From positions 16,386 through 80,385 of the forward strand of contig NZ_JAEK01000021.1 in assembly GCF_000518865.1 (NCBI RefSeq): a stretch of DNA of 64,000 nucleotides, given 5' to 3'. This document shows, piece after piece, positions 9,180 through 17,851 of this stretch. This DNA comes from Bacillus sp. J37 (GTDB lineage: Bacteria; Bacillota; Bacilli; Bacillales; Bacillaceae). Under the pieces are notes generated by a model that ran no database searches, was not told the origin of the DNA, and saw only the letters and a list, made by a program, of their open reading frames with translations. Each line of letters opens with the position of its first letter. Within the stretch, counting starts at the first letter, position 1. The position numbers and the translations under genes are program-made.

Positions 9180-10427
9180 TTACATCGTTAAATCTATATC
9201 TTTAGACTGCTCTACTTTAATAGGTGCTGTTTCTTTAATTCCAAAAGTACATATAAACGCAATAAAAGCAGCAATTGCCGTAATCCATAACGGTGCGGTT
9301 AAGCTATATTTATCAGCTAATACACCTGCCATCATCGGACCAGCAAATCCTCCAATAATTTCCCCTGTTAAAATAACGAAACTTATCGCAGTAGCAGTAA
9401 ATCTGCGAGATACAGATTCAGCCGGCACAATATTCATCACAAGTGGTTGATATCCATTACCAATCGAGAGGATAATCATTGAGATAATTAAAACAACAAA
9501 GTTTTGATAATATAATGCGATCATGATTGGAAGGAAAATGGCAATAAATGAAAAGATTTTAAGAATAGGTAGTCTTCCTATGCGGTCAGATAGTGCAGGT
9601 GCTCCCATTTGCCCAACAAACATCATGAGCCCCATAGCTCCAAGCAGCATGCCAATCTGAGCTTCTTTATAGTTTGTTGAGTTCGCTAACATCGTTGGAA
9701 GAAAAGCGGTAAGAGTCAGGATGAAGACCATATTACAAGTCCCGATAATTGTGCATAGCCATACGTTTCTTGTTTTAAATACTTTAAGATAATCTGCTTT
9801 CGTTGGTTTTACCATTTGTTGCTCCTCGTCTTGTTCAACAACAAGTTTGGGTTCTCTTAAATACTTCCATAAAATAAGACCAACGATGATCCCTGGAATG
9901 GCGATGATATAAAATGCTGATCTCCAGCCTAAGGCTACTGCAAGGGAAACGGTCAAAACTGGTGCCATTGCACCTCCAATTAAAGAGGAAGCGCTTTGGA
10001 TGACACCCATATTAAATCCCCTTCTTTTCTCAGAGGACTCCGCCATGACAATCGATTGAACTAACGGCATGACGGGTCCTTCAGCTAATCCCATGATGAT
10101 TCTTGTCATAATTAAAGCAATAAACGAACCAACAAGTCCGGTTAGTAAGGTAGCTATTGAAAAAACAAAAACAAAGATAACGAGCATGACCTTCTTTTTC
10201 CCTATAAAATCCGAAAGACTAGCGAAGATTAACGTAGAGATTCCAAAGAATAAACTTGTAATTCCAACTGTTAAACCAAGCTGTGTATTTGATAGGTTCA
10301 AATCCGGACCCATAATTGGAAAAACAAACCCTAAACTTAATCGATCTAAAAACACAAGTCCAACAACGAAAAACATAATGACCACAAGGAAATTCTCATA
10401 ACATTTGCTTTTGCTTAATCCTTTCAT
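9180..10427 (-). CDS. MFS transporter, probable aromatic acid uptake
   Basis: This 415-residue major facilitator has about twelve membrane segments. The loop SDFIGKKKV after segment 2 is the family signature, and a second copy SDRIGRLP follows segment 8. It resembles the organic anion and aromatic acid symporters of the superfamily. It is the last gene of the operon that starts at 15504, 67 bases after an FAD monooxygenase gene, so it probably imports that pathway's aromatic substrate. GGGGGC stands before ATG 10427. A perfect cre site lies in the gap upstream. The exact substrate cannot be stated. Confidence 0.8.
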   Translation of the reverse strand: MKGLSKSKCYENFLVVIMFFVVGLVFLDRLSLGFVFPIMGPDLNLSNTQLGLTVGITSLFFGISTLIFASLSDFIGKKKVMLVIFVFVFSIATLLTGLVGSFIALIMTRIIMGLAEGPVMPLVQSIVMAESSEKRRGFNMGVIQSASSLIGGAMAPVLTVSLAVALGWRSAFYIIAIPGIIVGLILWKYLREPKLVVEQDEEQQMVKPTKADYLKVFKTRNVWLCTIIGTCNMVFILTLTAFLPTMLANSTNYKEAQIGMLLGAMGLMMFVGQMGAPALSDRIGRLPILKIFSFIAIFLPIMIALYYQNFVVLIISMIILSIGNGYQPLVMNIVPAESVSRRFTATAISFVILTGEIIGGFAGPMMAGVLADKYSLTAPLWITAIAAFIAFICTFGIKETAPIKVEQSKDIDLTM

Positions 10428-10463
10428 TTAAATGCCCCCTTACCCCTTTTATAATCTCCTTAA

Positions 10464-10479
10464 TTGAAAGCGCATACAA
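10464..10479. promoter_or_regulatory. Catabolite-responsive element (cre) before the MFS gene
   Basis: TTGAAAGCGCATACAA matches the cre consensus WTGNAARCGNWWWCAW at all 16 positions. It lies 37 bases upstream of the MFS start and between two genes of one operon, so CcpA bound here could block read-through into the transporter or act at an internal promoter. Function is inferred from the motif. Confidence 0.7.
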
Positions 10480-10493
10480 AATCTATTACTCTG

Positions 10494-11648
10494 TCAGACG
10501 TTTAACTCAGTTAAGAAAGGTTCATTCATTTTTTCCAGAGTCAATTTTACAAACTCTCCTACATTCACTTTTTCTGTCATTTTTCCAGCAGCTGTTAACA
10601 ATTCCCATTCAACTAATTGGTCGGAATTCTCTACGATCATTTTGCAGCGCTCAAAACGTTTTTCCATAAATACTTTCATAGTTTCTTCAACAGTAAGGTT
10701 ATGTTTTAATATATCCGCTAATACAATCACATCTTCAATGGCAATCGAAGCTCCTTGCCCAAGATGTGGAGCCGTACCATGTGCTGCATCTCCAACTAGT
10801 AAAACATTTCCTTTATACCACGGACTTGGCATAAGATGAGTAAAAATCGGGCGATAGACAACTTGGGAAGGGTCAACAATCTGCTTGGCCGCATCAGCGA
10901 TGATTCCTCCAAATTCAGTCATTCTCTCTTTTAATAAAACATGTAATTGATCATTAGGAAACCGAGGATTTCCTGGTTCGTTTGTTGTGACAAGCAGGTA
11001 CATTTCGTCTTCTGACATAGGAACCAATCCTGCTTTTGCTTCTTTACCATAATAGAACAGACCTTTATCAATTTCTTTTGGACGTGGTAGATTATATCTC
11101 CAAACTCCCTGGCCACTATAACGTTGTTCGATTTCACCAAATAGCAATGTTCTAACCTTAGAATTCGTTCCATCTGAACCGATAACTAAATCGTAGGTTG
11201 TAGAAATCCCATTATTCAATTCGACACTTACACCATTCTCTTTGTTTTCAATTTTATTAACAGTCGTACCCATATAGATCTTGGTTCCAATAGCACTAAC
11301 GGCATCAAACAAAAAATTGTGTAGCTTTCTTCTCGAGATTCCATTAACACCTGGGTACCCTTCTATTGTAGGAGATGCTGTATGAAACAAGAAATGGCCT
11401 TGACCAGTATAATAATCAAAACCCGGATATGACGTGCCCTGCTCCATACAAGCATCAGCTAAGCCAATTTCATTAAGAGCTCTCAATGCGTTAGGTGGCT
11501 GAATAATTCCCACTCCATACACGTTCCACTCTAATTCCTTTTCAGCTATTTCTACTTCAATCCCAATTTTATTTAATGCAATAGCTGCAGATAATCCGCT
11601 TATTCCTCCACCTACAACCAGTACCTTTTTTACATATTGATTTGTCAT
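10494..11648 (-). CDS. FAD-dependent aromatic monooxygenase
   Basis: This 384-residue single-component flavoprotein hydroxylase has the p-hydroxybenzoate hydroxylase fold. GGGISG near residues 13-18 binds FAD, GSDGTNS near 162 is the DG motif, and GDAAHGTAPHLGQGAS near 284 is the GD motif. Relatives include salicylate, 3-hydroxybenzoate and 6-hydroxynicotinate hydroxylases. In an operon with an extradiol dioxygenase it most likely installs the second ortho hydroxyl needed before ring cleavage. GGAGG lies eight bases before ATG 11648. It is not an orthologue of the 4-hydroxybenzoate hydroxylase at 7665-8867, because the substrate residues and length differ. Substrate unknown. Confidence 0.82.
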   Translation of the reverse strand: MTNQYVKKVLVVGGGISGLSAAIALNKIGIEVEIAEKELEWNVYGVGIIQPPNALRALNEIGLADACMEQGTSYPGFDYYTGQGHFLFHTASPTIEGYPGVNGISRRKLHNFLFDAVSAIGTKIYMGTTVNKIENKENGVSVELNNGISTTYDLVIGSDGTNSKVRTLLFGEIEQRYSGQGVWRYNLPRPKEIDKGLFYYGKEAKAGLVPMSEDEMYLLVTTNEPGNPRFPNDQLHVLLKERMTEFGGIIADAAKQIVDPSQVVYRPIFTHLMPSPWYKGNVLLVGDAAHGTAPHLGQGASIAIEDVIVLADILKHNLTVEETMKVFMEKRFERCKMIVENSDQLVEWELLTAAGKMTEKVNVGEFVKLTLEKMNEPFLTELNV

Positions 11649-11704
11649 GCCAGTACCTCCTCACATTTTTTGAAGTGCTTGCAAAACTCTATATTTTTAA
11701 AAAC

Positions 11705-12466
11705 CTAGTTTTTATCATCAATCATTGCAACTGCCCTCGTCCAGCCTGCGCTTGCTCCCTTTATTTTCACTGGAAGCACAGAGACTTTAAATCCATAGGG
11801 TGGTAATTGATCTAAGTTTGCTAGTTTTTCAATTTGACAATATTCCTTCTCTTTTCCCGCATAATGAGCTGCCCAAAGGACACCATCACGTGGATTTTGT
11901 TTATAGTCTGCCGCTTGGACGGCGAGTGGTGTGTCCCATCCCCATCCGTCAGTTCCCATCACTCTTATTCCTTGATCAATTAACCAAAGTGTTGCTTCAG
12001 CTGATACACCTACATGTATTTCACTATAGGTGGATTCATATCTCATTTTGTCCGCATCACAGTGAATCATGACGATATCAAAAGGCTTTAATTCATAATT
12101 AATACTCGCTAATTTTTCTTGAAGATCCAACACGGTGATTGCATATCCTGCAGGTTTATCAGTAAAATCAAGAACAACACCGTCATTAAAAAACCACTCA
12201 AGCGGCATTTCATCAATGGTACGAGCAGGCTTCCCTTCAGCTGTTGGCCAGTAATGCCAAGGTGCATCGACATGAGTTCCTGCATGACTAGTTAAAGTTA
12301 GGAATTCGCCAGCCAGCCCTTTTCTCTCCGGAAAATCATCAGGACTAACTCCGACAAGCTTTGCTCCAAATTCCGCTCCTTCTTCATGTGTTTCATAGCG
12401 GATAGAAAAAGGAAGAGGATCCTTTAAATCCTCTTCAATTGATACACTAAGATCGACTATCTTCAT
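11705..12466 (-). CDS. Cyclase-family (kynurenine formamidase-like) metal hydrolase
   Basis: This 253-residue protein carries the family signature HAGTHVDAPWH (about residues 81-91), the divalent metal site of the cyclase/KynB superfamily. Members hydrolyse formamides, isatin or other activated amides and esters. In aromatic operons they often open lactones or other cyclic intermediates. The gene lies between the FAD monooxygenase and FAH-family genes on the same strand. A role on a lactone or hydrolysable ring-cleavage product is plausible but not shown. The ribosome site is weak (AAGGGACGG upstream of ATG 12466). Confidence 0.78.
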   Translation of the reverse strand: MKIVDLSVSIEEDLKDPLPFSIRYETHEEGAEFGAKLVGVSPDDFPERKGLAGEFLTLTSHAGTHVDAPWHYWPTAEGKPARTIDEMPLEWFFNDGVVLDFTDKPAGYAITVLDLQEKLASINYELKPFDIVMIHCDADKMRYESTYSEIHVGVSAEATLWLIDQGIRVMGTDGWGWDTPLAVQAADYKQNPRDGVLWAAHYAGKEKEYCQIEKLANLDQLPPYGFKVSVLPVKIKGASAGWTRAVAMIDDKN

Positions 12467-12490
12467 AAATTAAGCACCCGTCCCTTCTGC

Positions 12491-13399
12491 TTAAATAATC
12501 TTATTTTTTAAAGAACCAAGTCCAGTAATTTTCAATTCAACTTCATCACCAGGCTCTAGCCATGGATGTAATTCTGTACCAAGCTCCATTAAGCAACCAT
12601 ATCCTACCGTTCCTGATCCAATGATATCGCCTGGATACAAGGTTACTTCCTCAGAGGCCCTTTCAATCATGTCTCCAAAGCTATAGTACACATCTTTAAA
12701 ATTCCCTATAGATAAAACCTCGCCATTTACGGATGCTGTCATTTCTAAATCGAATACATCTCCAACTTTATTTGGTTCTAGCTCATCTTTTGTCAGAATG
12801 TAAGGTCCAATAGACGTAGCAAAATCCTTGCCTTTCGCAGGTCCTAAAAGCACCTTCATCTCTTTCATTTGAAGATCTCGTGCGGACCAATCATTTAAAA
12901 TGGTATAGCCAAAAATATAATCTTCACCCTCACTAGCTTTAATGTTTTTTCCTTCTTTCCCAATCACACAAGCAAGCTCTAGTTCGTAGTCAAGTCTGGA
13001 ACATTTAGCAGGTCGCTTCACCTCTTCTCCTGGACCCTTCATTGAGTTGGGATTGGAGAAATAGAATATCGGCATTTCATACCATTCAGGTGCCACCTTA
13101 TCACCGTTTCGTTTTGTTGCATTTTTAACATGCGTTTCAAAAGCAACAAAGTCTCGAAAACTAGTTGGGTTTGGCAATGGTGGTGCGAGACGTACCTCAT
13201 CTAATGAATAGGATGGGATATCTGAACGGCGAACGAGCGATTGTACAGTTGGTAAATATTTATCTTGTTGTCTAATTAGCTCTACAATTGAATCAGGTAA
13301 GTTCCCATCAGATGCAAGATTCAAATCTATCACTCTATCATTTTCAAGACAACCTGCACGCATGTTTCCTTTCGAGTCGTAAAATGTCAAAAATTTCAT
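12491..13399 (-). CDS. Fumarylacetoacetate hydrolase family protein
   Basis: This 302-residue protein has an N-terminal cap region and a C-terminal FAH domain starting near residue 75. The segment DYELELACVIGKEG holds two acidic metal ligands and NDWSARDLQ another, and the tail has GDIIGSGTVGYG. The family covers C-C hydrolases acting on acylpyruvates, hydratases and decarboxylases of meta-cleavage products. Next to an extradiol dioxygenase and an alpha/beta hydrolase it probably processes the ring-opened 2-oxo acid. GGAGG lies nine bases before ATG 13399. Which of the family's reactions it performs cannot be decided here. Confidence 0.83.
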   Translation of the reverse strand: MKFLTFYDSKGNMRAGCLENDRVIDLNLASDGNLPDSIVELIRQQDKYLPTVQSLVRRSDIPSYSLDEVRLAPPLPNPTSFRDFVAFETHVKNATKRNGDKVAPEWYEMPIFYFSNPNSMKGPGEEVKRPAKCSRLDYELELACVIGKEGKNIKASEGEDYIFGYTILNDWSARDLQMKEMKVLLGPAKGKDFATSIGPYILTKDELEPNKVGDVFDLEMTASVNGEVLSIGNFKDVYYSFGDMIERASEEVTLYPGDIIGSGTVGYGCLMELGTELHPWLEPGDEVELKITGLGSLKNKII

Positions 13400-13417
13400 T
13401 TACTCAAGCCTCCTGTG

Positions 13418-14524
13418 TTAGCTCATTAACTGTTCCTTAAGCCAATCATACATCTCGTACGTTTCTGTAACATTATCCACTTGGCAATGAGAAGAACCCG
13501 GACTGCTTTTCGGAACAATTTTCAACCATCTTGGGCAGGTTAATTCATTATATACGTTATAGGCATTATCCACTGTATTTTGCCGATCATCTTCACCATG
13601 AATAATATAAGTAGGCATTTGAATTTTTTCGGCCACTCCACGAAGGTTATAATGCTCCAGTTTCGCTCTTGCAGCTGGCATGTCTTCTACACCGAAGATA
13701 TGTTGCAGGATCTTAGCTAAAGGATGATTGTCAGGGCGTTTTCGCCAAACATCATTATAATCGTAAACAGCACCCCAGATCGCACATGCTTTAAATCTTG
13801 GTTCAAACGCTGCACATCTTGCCGCCATATACCCTCCCATTGAAACGGCCATAATTCCGATACGCTCAGGATCGACATCTAAATTATCAACGGCCCATTC
13901 ATATGCAGCTGTTCCTGCTGTATTATAATCATGTCTTGAATGAATTTTGTGAAGTCGCAATGCTCCTCCTTGACCAGGTCCATCAAGAGCTAAAAGGGAG
14001 ATTCCTCTTTGATTTAAGAATTGCGCAGGGCCATAGTATAATTCTTCTGCTGTTGAGTCTAAACCACCAAACATGACCATTAATGGTCCTCTTTTTTGAC
14101 CAGGAGCTTCAAAGAAATATCCTGGAAGAGAGGCATGTTCAAACGGAATATTAACAGCCTTTGGTGGATTGTCTAGCAATTCTCCGCCTTTTCTAAAGGA
14201 CTCAACTGATTTTAAATAGGTTGGTAGTTTTCGTTCATCATCTGGTTGCAGGAAAAATTCAGCTGTACGGAAGTAGTTAGCTGCACGTAAGTATCCTGCT
14301 CTAGCTGTTTCCTTATAGCCTTTATCCATCGCATCATTTGCTGTTGATAATGACTTGTTACCGGCGTTCATCCATTCATTATGAAAACTATCAAAATCAC
14401 CTAATTTCATCCGACCGGCAGCGTCCAAAATCTCATTTACTTCACCGCCTCCAAAATAAGATTGGCTAATCATTCTTACTATTTGATAAGACCACATGTA
14501 GTTTTCAGGAAAAAAGTGCCACAT
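13418..14524 (-). CDS. Alpha/beta hydrolase of the 2,6-dihydropseudooxynicotine hydrolase / FrsA type
   Basis: This 368-residue protein has a helical N-terminal region (about 1-130) and a C-terminal alpha/beta hydrolase domain. The nucleophile elbow AVSMGGYMA gives Ser near residue 225, and GEDDRQN and SSHCQVD near the end supply Asp and His candidates. Its closest known relatives by motif are FrsA-like proteins and the C-C bond hydrolase of nicotine degradation. A C-C hydrolase following an extradiol dioxygenase is the classical order for pathways where the ring carries a carbon side chain. The start could also be the in-frame Met ten residues later. Confidence 0.75.
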   Translation of the reverse strand: MWHFFPENYMWSYQIVRMISQSYFGGGEVNEILDAAGRMKLGDFDSFHNEWMNAGNKSLSTANDAMDKGYKETARAGYLRAANYFRTAEFFLQPDDERKLPTYLKSVESFRKGGELLDNPPKAVNIPFEHASLPGYFFEAPGQKRGPLMVMFGGLDSTAEELYYGPAQFLNQRGISLLALDGPGQGGALRLHKIHSRHDYNTAGTAAYEWAVDNLDVDPERIGIMAVSMGGYMAARCAAFEPRFKACAIWGAVYDYNDVWRKRPDNHPLAKILQHIFGVEDMPAARAKLEHYNLRGVAEKIQMPTYIIHGEDDRQNTVDNAYNVYNELTCPRWLKIVPKSSPGSSHCQVDNVTETYEMYDWLKEQLMS

Positions 14525-14556
14525 CTATAAAACATCCTTTCTTTCAATCTAGTTGA

Positions 14557-15504
14557 TTATTTAATAATTTTTCCGGATTTATCCCATGGCATTTCTCTGC
14601 CCCAAGCATCGTTTGGATTTTCTGGAAGGCTCCATCTGTAAGGACCAAAATCAGGTGCAAACACTAAATGTGCTCCTGCATACAACTCAAAACGATTTCC
14701 GCCCGGCTCATCAACATAGAAGAAAAAACCTTCGGCAAGAGCATGACGAGTTGGTCCACCCATTGCTAGCTCGTAACCGCTTTCGATAATGTGATCGGCT
14801 GCTAATAAAACCTCTTCTCTACTCTCAACTGCGTAACAAACGTGATTGAATCCGCCTGGCTTTCCATTGTGAGATTTTAAGAAAGCAATATCATGAGAAA
14901 GATTTGTCACAGAAAGCCAAGCACCGATTTCAGGACTTCCTGGTTCATTTGCGTCTAAAAAGATTCCTTCATTATAACGGAATCCGATATTTTGATAGAA
15001 TTCACGATCTTTTGTGACATCATTACTATGTAGGGTAATGTGATCAATACGACGTGGAGAAATTCCGCGTCCTGGATTTTTTTGCGGACGGTTTTTCCAT
15101 TTACTTTGAAGTGCTGCAGGTGCTTCATACACTTCTACATCCCAGAAGATTTCCTCTAAATGACCATCAGGTGACGTAAATTGATACGCACGACCATGCC
15201 CTAAGTCACCTTCAATCCAGCCAATTCCTTGACCCAGCTTTTCAATCTGAGCTGCTGCTTCTTCAAGAGCCGCCGGACTATCAGCACGCCAGCCAATATG
15301 ACCAAGACCAGGTTCTGCCCCCTCTGTAATCTTTAAACTGTGGTGGTAATGTTCACCCCATGCACGGAGATAAACGGAATTCCCTTTTCTCCCTGACTCC
15401 TCTAAACCGATAATATTTTTAAAGAAATCTGCTGATTCTTCTAATTTCGGGCTGATTAATTCAACATGTGCTAAATGTGAAAAATAATGTGGATTTTTGT
15501 ACAT
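14557..15504 (-). CDS. Glyoxalase-fold (VOC) extradiol dioxygenase, catechol 2,3-dioxygenase-like
   Basis: This 315-residue type I extradiol dioxygenase is built of two VOC domains. The second carries the iron ligands: His in RRIDHITLH, His in GGFNHVCYA and Glu in NRFELYAG. It opens a catechol ring beside the hydroxyls and is unrelated in fold to the LigB-type enzyme at 1-311. The frame extends to 15540, but GGAGG eight bases before ATG 15504 makes that the start. It is the first gene of the operon running to 9180. A cre-like site lies 83 bases upstream. The ring substrate is unknown. Confidence 0.87.
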   Translation of the reverse strand: MYKNPHYFSHLAHVELISPKLEESADFFKNIIGLEESGRKGNSVYLRAWGEHYHHSLKITEGAEPGLGHIGWRADSPAALEEAAAQIEKLGQGIGWIEGDLGHGRAYQFTSPDGHLEEIFWDVEVYEAPAALQSKWKNRPQKNPGRGISPRRIDHITLHSNDVTKDREFYQNIGFRYNEGIFLDANEPGSPEIGAWLSVTNLSHDIAFLKSHNGKPGGFNHVCYAVESREEVLLAADHIIESGYELAMGGPTRHALAEGFFFYVDEPGGNRFELYAGAHLVFAPDFGPYRWSLPENPNDAWGREMPWDKSGKIIK

Positions 15505-15586
15505 AATGTAACCCTCCAATAATAAGTTTTTTAAAAGCATCCTTACAAAAGCTGTGTATTTAACTTAATTATAAGGAAGGCTATTT

Positions 15587-15602
15587 TTGAAAACGTTTAC
15601 TT
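15587..15602. promoter_or_regulatory. cre site before the second aromatic operon
   Basis: TTGAAAACGTTTACTT matches the cre consensus at 15 of 16 positions. It lies upstream of the VOC dioxygenase gene, the first gene of the operon. Together with the perfect cre at 10464 it suggests that the operon is repressed by CcpA when preferred sugars are present. Confidence 0.6.
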
Positions 15603-15740
15603 TTTTATGAAAAATCATACCGATTTTTATCTTTTTCTAAATATTTGTATAATAGGTATATACTTCAAGTTATATTTCTTAAAAGTGAGGTTGGACATAA
15701 CTTGCTTTAAATAGCGAGAAAGGTGAATTCTTCTATCAAC

Positions 15741-15850
15741 CTAGTTATTGGCAATGAGTTTTCTTAAATTCACAGCTATTAATGCGAGGCACATTTCGTT
15801 TTCCACTTCGATTTTGACTAATCGATATAGAGCACTCGTTTCCTCTTCTG
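15741..15850 (-). pseudogene. C-terminal fragment of an IS1182-family transposase
   Basis: On the minus strand a frame ending at TAG 15741 reads KIEVENEMCLALIAVNLRKL followed by IANN. This resembles the C-terminal helix region of IS1182-family DDE transposases. Upstream codons (for example SFQKRKR) continue in another frame, so at least one frameshift is present, and the catalytic core is missing. Confidence 0.6.
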
Positions 15851-15995
15851 AAAGCTATTATTGCATTGTTATGCTTTTGTACATGATGAGAGGAATGGGC
15901 ATCCCGACTCTGTGAAAGGGACATTCTTCGGAAGGAATTATGTGTGGTAGCTTTATTTTATCAAAAGTGGTCCTTATTTTTTTCAAAAAATAATC

Positions 15996-16037
15996 AAAGC
16001 CGGAGAAATTTTACTCGTCAAAAATTTCTCCGGCTTT
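15996..16037. terminator. Strong hairpin inside the IS remnant
   Basis: AAAGCCGGAGAAATTTT and AAAATTTCTCCGGCTTT form a 17-base perfect stem with an eight-base loop, followed by a T run on the plus strand and preceded by A-rich sequence. It can stop transcription in either direction and isolates the VOC operon from the GH35 gene. Confidence 0.7.
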
Positions 16038-16187
16038 TTCATTTTCAGAAATGTGTTTTGTCCTAACCCCATTTCAACTGAATTCACTTGGGATTACATT
16101 TATCTACTTTGCTCAACTATTCCTATTATATTAAGAGTCTTATTTGTAATTATTTTATTAGAATTCGTTACAACATTATCCTAATTA

Positions 16188-17729
16188 TTAATATTCATAT
16201 AACTGAATTTTATAGGCCGAAGGCATATCTTTCAGGTTCAACATCATTTTTTCGTCACCGTTTAATATACGTCCAGGTTTCCATTTTCCATTTTGAATTT
16301 CTCCTTCTTCAAGTCTAAGAAATTCAACGTGTGTATTACTTCCCGGTTTTGCTAAAAATTTAATCCCCAACATTGTTCCAATAATGATGAACTCATTTTC
16401 TGAAATCTCAAATACTATACCACCAGATGTTGGCTTAAAAGGTATCTTTGGAGAATACGAAACGAGAATGTCATATTTGTCAAAATACAGCAGTTTACCA
16501 AAATCATGTTCATTTCTCTTTACAAAACTTTGCAAATGAGTAGTATTTCTATATTCAAAGTATAAGGGTTTGATATTTTCAATAATGGAATAGCTTTTCG
16601 CAAGATACGCTGCACTTCCCTCTATATCAAATGCTGTTGGATCGATATTTAAAGCCATCATTACCTCATGTGGAGGCTTTTCAATGTCTTCCTGATTCTT
16701 CATAAGATCCTCGATACCAAAAGGCGCATAGCAAATTGCGTTGCAGCCCCCAACTGCATATAAAGCATATGTAGCAGATACAGCGTCTTTTCGAACCTCT
16801 GGAATGAATAGTGGATTGCCGTTCTGACTATATTGATCCATCACATCAGGTACATAAGGAACATAAATATCAGGAGCCAGACAAAATAAAGAGGGTGCCA
16901 TTAATTTCCACATTTTTTGCATCTTCATAACAGGACCGCCACTTGGATATGTTCCAGGACTCCATGGAAATTGTTCCAACCATGCATTGGCATAACAAGG
17001 TAGCGGATACGCATTTTGTCCTGCCCGAGTAATTTTTTCAACAGCCGTTGAAAAATAATATGCCATAAAATATTCGCTAGCATTGTTATTAAATGCATCT
17101 TCCCAAGTTCCATTAACCCCAAATTCTTTAGCCACAGACTCAGGAATTACGTTTGAAAAAGCTTCATTTGCTATCTGAGAGTAATCCCGATCTACCCCTA
17201 ATAGACCAATCTCATTCTCAACTTGCATGACAATAACAGTGTTCACTTCTGAATCAACAGATTTAATATAATTCATTAAATGAGAAAAGGCATTAGCATC
17301 TTTTTCGATCGCAACTTCACATAAAGGTGAAATAACATTTAAAGGTTCACCACTTGGTTTGCATGCACGAAAATAAGTTTTCGTATCTCTTTTCATCCAC
17401 TGCGGAACATAAAATGATTCTGCATTTTTCCATAAGCCGAACCAGAGAAAAATAAGATGCATGTTATTCTCTCGAGCTTGATTTATTAACCCTTCAACAA
17501 TAGAAAAATCAAACTGATTCTCTTCAGGTTCAATTAATTCCCAATAAACAGGAACAATAACGGAATTCATATTTAGTGTTTTTAGTTTTGGCCATACCTC
17601 TTTCTTCATATATTCTAGATTCGAAGCACTAGAGTTATGGATTTCTCCCGCTAACGCAATAAATGGTTCATCATGTACGAATAACGTTGGTATATGATTA
17701 TCATTTTTTATATAAGGTATAGTTGACAT
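16188..17729 (-). CDS. GH35-like beta-galactosidase
   Basis: This 513-residue protein has an N-terminal TIM barrel and a small beta domain at the C-terminus of the DUF5597 type. VPVYWELIEPEENQFDF is typical of the GH35/GH42 clan. Glu173 in QVENEIG is the probable acid/base and Glu311 in IPEVRKD the probable nucleophile. There is no signal peptide, so it acts in the cytoplasm on imported galactosides or related oligosaccharides. AAGGAG precedes ATG 17729. It is divergent from an AraC regulator, which likely controls it. A related specificity such as alpha-L-arabinopyranosidase cannot be excluded. Confidence 0.83.
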   Translation of the reverse strand: MSTIPYIKNDNHIPTLFVHDEPFIALAGEIHNSSASNLEYMKKEVWPKLKTLNMNSVIVPVYWELIEPEENQFDFSIVEGLINQARENNMHLIFLWFGLWKNAESFYVPQWMKRDTKTYFRACKPSGEPLNVISPLCEVAIEKDANAFSHLMNYIKSVDSEVNTVIVMQVENEIGLLGVDRDYSQIANEAFSNVIPESVAKEFGVNGTWEDAFNNNASEYFMAYYFSTAVEKITRAGQNAYPLPCYANAWLEQFPWSPGTYPSGGPVMKMQKMWKLMAPSLFCLAPDIYVPYVPDVMDQYSQNGNPLFIPEVRKDAVSATYALYAVGGCNAICYAPFGIEDLMKNQEDIEKPPHEVMMALNIDPTAFDIEGSAAYLAKSYSIIENIKPLYFEYRNTTHLQSFVKRNEHDFGKLLYFDKYDILVSYSPKIPFKPTSGGIVFEISENEFIIIGTMLGIKFLAKPGSNTHVEFLRLEEGEIQNGKWKPGRILNGDEKMMLNLKDMPSAYKIQLYEY

Positions 17730-17851
17730 AAAATAAATCTCCTTTCATAATAAGAATATATTAATATCTTAATAAATTAATAAGACATAATAAATCTAAA
17801 TATAATAATAAACATATAAATATATTAAGATTAAAATGGAGTTTTGATTAA
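17730..17851. promoter_or_regulatory. Divergent promoter spacer of GH35 and AraC genes
   Basis: This very AT-rich spacer holds ATCTTAATA (17766-17774) and its inverse TATTAAGAT (17823-17831), separated by 48 bases. They could be AraC half-sites, but in such AT-rich DNA chance is a real alternative. Confidence 0.3.

Larger units (their letters stand above)
15687..16070 (-). mobile_element. Remnant of an IS1182-like insertion sequence
   Basis: The ends are imperfect inverted repeats: GAGGTTGGACATAAC at 15687-15701, and GTTTTGTCCTAACCCC at 16055-16070, whose complement is GGGGTTAGGACAAAAC. Between them only about 380 bases remain, including the C-terminus of a transposase and a strong hairpin. 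The element is internally deleted and cannot move by itself. It marks the border between the aromatic and the glycoside genes and accounts for most of the 683-base gap between 15505 and 16187; nothing else is recognisable there. Confidence 0.65.

Noticed and set aside
17730..17851. A replication- or recombination-type AT-rich element between the GH35 and AraC genes.
   Set aside because: The stretch is only a short divergent promoter region. Repeated TAATA words are expected from its composition.
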